In this document: piece by piece, positions 40,029 through 41,020 of the stretch
Layout of the letters: the number at the start of each line of letters is the position of its first letter
Numbering within the stretch: the first letter of the stretch is position 1
Source: Candidatus Eiseniibacteriota bacterium
Lineage (GTDB): Bacteria; Eisenbacteria; RBG-16-71-46
Assembly: GCA_016215625.1 (NCBI GenBank)
Contig: JACRIW010000045.1
Location: 1 to 41,020, forward strand
Direction: 5' to 3'
Length of the DNA: 41,020 nt
Translations under genes and position numbers: made by a program
Notes under the pieces: model-generated
The model's input: the letters and a program-made list of their open reading frames with translations, nothing else
Database searches by the model: none
What the model was told of the DNA's origin: nothing

Positions 40029-40685
40029 ATGAAGCGCAAGTGTGCTGCGTTGATGTTGGTTGTTTCTGTTGTCGCAGGCCTTGGCATCGCCTCTCTCGCC
40101 CAGGCCGCCACGGTGCACTACGGCGCCTTCGGTGGGCTCGGGCTCTCGAAGATGCGCATCGACCCGGAGCCCACGGTCGGCCGCGTATCGCTCAAGGCCC
40201 CCGCGTTCGGCGCCACGGTGCGCTTCGAGCTCTCGCCCACGCTCTCGATCGAGCCGGGACTGATGTACGTGAGCGACGGGTTCTCGTGGGGCGAGTCCGA
40301 GGCCACGGACTACGTCGGCAATCCGCTCGGCACGTTCGAGCAACTCTCGGTGCTCGAGCACGTGCAAGTGCCGGTGCTGTTCCGCTACACGCTTCCGAGC
40401 AGCGGCAAGGTCCGTGCGTTCGGCTTCGCGGGCCCCTACGGCTCGATCCACTTGAACGAATACACGCGCGTCACGGGAGCGATCGAGCAGAAGCTGGACA
40501 CCGATGGCCTCCGCGCGGCGCATGCGGGCGTCATTCTCGGCGGCGGCGCACAGACGACCGCCGGCCCGGGCCAGCTCGAGCTGCAGGTGCGCTACGACGT
40601 CGGATTGACGTCGCTGCAGGAGTCCGGGCTGCCCGGCAATGCGTACGCGAACTCGTTTCGCTTCCTGCTCGGGTGGTCGCGCTGA
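40029..40685 (+). CDS. Predicted outer-membrane beta-barrel protein
   Basis: Protein of 218 residues; AAGGAG lies 7 nt before the ATG. Residues 1-26 form a signal peptide (ASLAQAA). The mature part contains about eight amphipathic strands: HYGAFGGLGLSKM, APAFGATVRFELS, LSIEPGLMYVSDGF, LEHVQVPVLFRYTL, VRAFGFAGPYGSI, RAAHAGVILGGGAQTT, QLELQVRYDVGL and the last NSFRFLLGWSR. The IEPGLMYV ... QVPVLFRY pattern is that of the PorT/OMP_b-brl_2 type barrels common in Bacteroidetes-like bacteria, some of which serve type IX secretion, but similarity is too general to name a role. It may be controlled by the palindrome cluster upstream and ends at a 10-bp hairpin terminator. Confidence 0.82.
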   Translation: MKRKCAALMLVVSVVAGLGIASLAQAATVHYGAFGGLGLSKMRIDPEPTVGRVSLKAPAFGATVRFELSPTLSIEPGLMYVSDGFSWGESEATDYVGNPLGTFEQLSVLEHVQVPVLFRYTLPSSGKVRAFGFAGPYGSIHLNEYTRVTGAIEQKLDTDGLRAAHAGVILGGGAQTTAGPGQLELQVRYDVGLTSLQESGLPGNAYANSFRFLLGWSR

Positions 40686-40725
40686 TCGCCGACGGAGCTC
40701 GCGGACCCCTCTCGAACGATTGCAG

Positions 40726-40765
40726 ACGCCTCGCGCTCCTCACGGACGCGAGGCGTTCTGCTTGC
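40726..40765 (+). terminator. Intrinsic terminator of the outer-membrane protein gene
   Basis: ACGCCTCGCG (40726-40735) pairs perfectly with CGCGAGGCGT (40747-40756), followed by TCTGCTT. It begins 40 nt after the stop. Confidence 0.7.
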
Positions 40766-41020
40766 CCCACCGGCACTCCGGCGCGCCTCGCCACGCGTCA
40801 CCCCACACATCACTCGAGCCCCGAGACCGCGGGCCACTGGTCCCTTCGTGTCGGCACCATGCGGCGTGCGAACGGGACTACTGGTTCCGTCTATGAAGAC
40901 GGGTTGTCAACGCTCGATTCCGACCCGCCCGTGCGCAACACAGCCGCCGCTCACCATCCGTCTATTCGGGGTCGGACCTCCGCCCCATGTCTCGTTTCGG
41001 GAAGCAGGCCCTACGAGGAA
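40766..41020. other. Window end: intergenic DNA with a second copy of the regulatory element
   Basis: CCGAGACCGCG-N7-GGTCCC at 40821-40844 and TGCGAACGGGACTACTGG at 40867-40884 repeat the element at 39755-39880, with GGTCCC to GGGAC spacing of 29 nt compared with 30 nt there. No gene is supported before the window ends; the next gene probably begins beyond 41020. Confidence 0.5.

Noticed and set aside
1-41020. CRISPR arrays and insertion sequences
   Set aside because: No regularly spaced identical repeats and no transposase-like protein were seen.

Overview
The window is about 41 kb of a high-GC (roughly two-thirds G+C or more, strongly G/C-ending codons) bacterial chromosome. Gram-negative envelope genes are present: two predicted outer-membrane beta-barrels, a periplasmic octaheme cytochrome, and three giant FG-GAP/VCBS surface proteins that end in a FlgD-like / type IX-type C-terminal sorting domain. 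That combination, with a tricorn-type protease, suggests a little-cultured lineage near the FCB group or Candidatus Eisenbacteria. This is an inference from protein style; nothing here fixes the taxon. Most genes have a good Shine-Dalgarno sequence, but several (selB, the toxin at 24.05 kb, the kinase-like gene at 25.36 kb) have a -10-like hexamer directly before the start codon, as expected of leaderless mRNAs.

Layout. 0-6.2 kb: a 5'-truncated gene overlapping a YidD-domain fusion protein, a secreted one-TM protein, an NAD(P)-dependent epimerase divergent from selB, and a secreted protein. 6.4-14.9 kb: tricorn-like S41 protease, beta-barrel protein, secreted histidine phosphatase, hydroxylamine-oxidoreductase-family octaheme cytochrome c and gdhA; several of these end in textbook hairpin terminators. 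15.0-18.8 kb: a lower-GC block with a PLD nuclease / SF2 helicase / DUF3427-like protein (a candidate antiphage protein) and a small unknown gene behind it. 19.2-23.9 kb: a 1569-residue FG-GAP protein. 24.0-25.0 kb: a compact, lower-GC module resembling an MqsR/DUF4258 toxin with a zinc-finger antitoxin that carries two ribbon-helix-helix-like segments, preceded by a promoter overlapped by a perfect inverted repeat. 25.0-28.4 kb: a degenerate copy of the start region of the following gene, then that gene, a tandem-receiver protein fused to a PEP-synthase-type ATP-binding domain. 28.5-34.9 kb: two tandem paralogous FG-GAP/InlB-repeat surface proteins. 34.9-36.5 kb: an NFACT-R protein lacking the NFACT-N domain, divergent from a small zinc-ribbon protein. 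36.6-39.7 kb: a small secreted protein translationally coupled to a TPR-AAA+ sigma54-type activator with an altered GAFTGA loop and an internal change of base composition. 39.7-41.0 kb: a palindrome-rich intergenic region, an outer-membrane protein, and a second copy of part of the palindrome-rich element.

The window is mostly ordinary chromosome carrying envelope, protease and nitrogen-metabolism functions, with two small lower-GC modules (helicase; toxin-antitoxin-like). The least explained pieces are the tandem-RHH zinc-finger antitoxin, the PLD-helicase with its small neighbour, the palindrome cluster at 39.75-39.9 kb with its second copy, and the mosaic activator.
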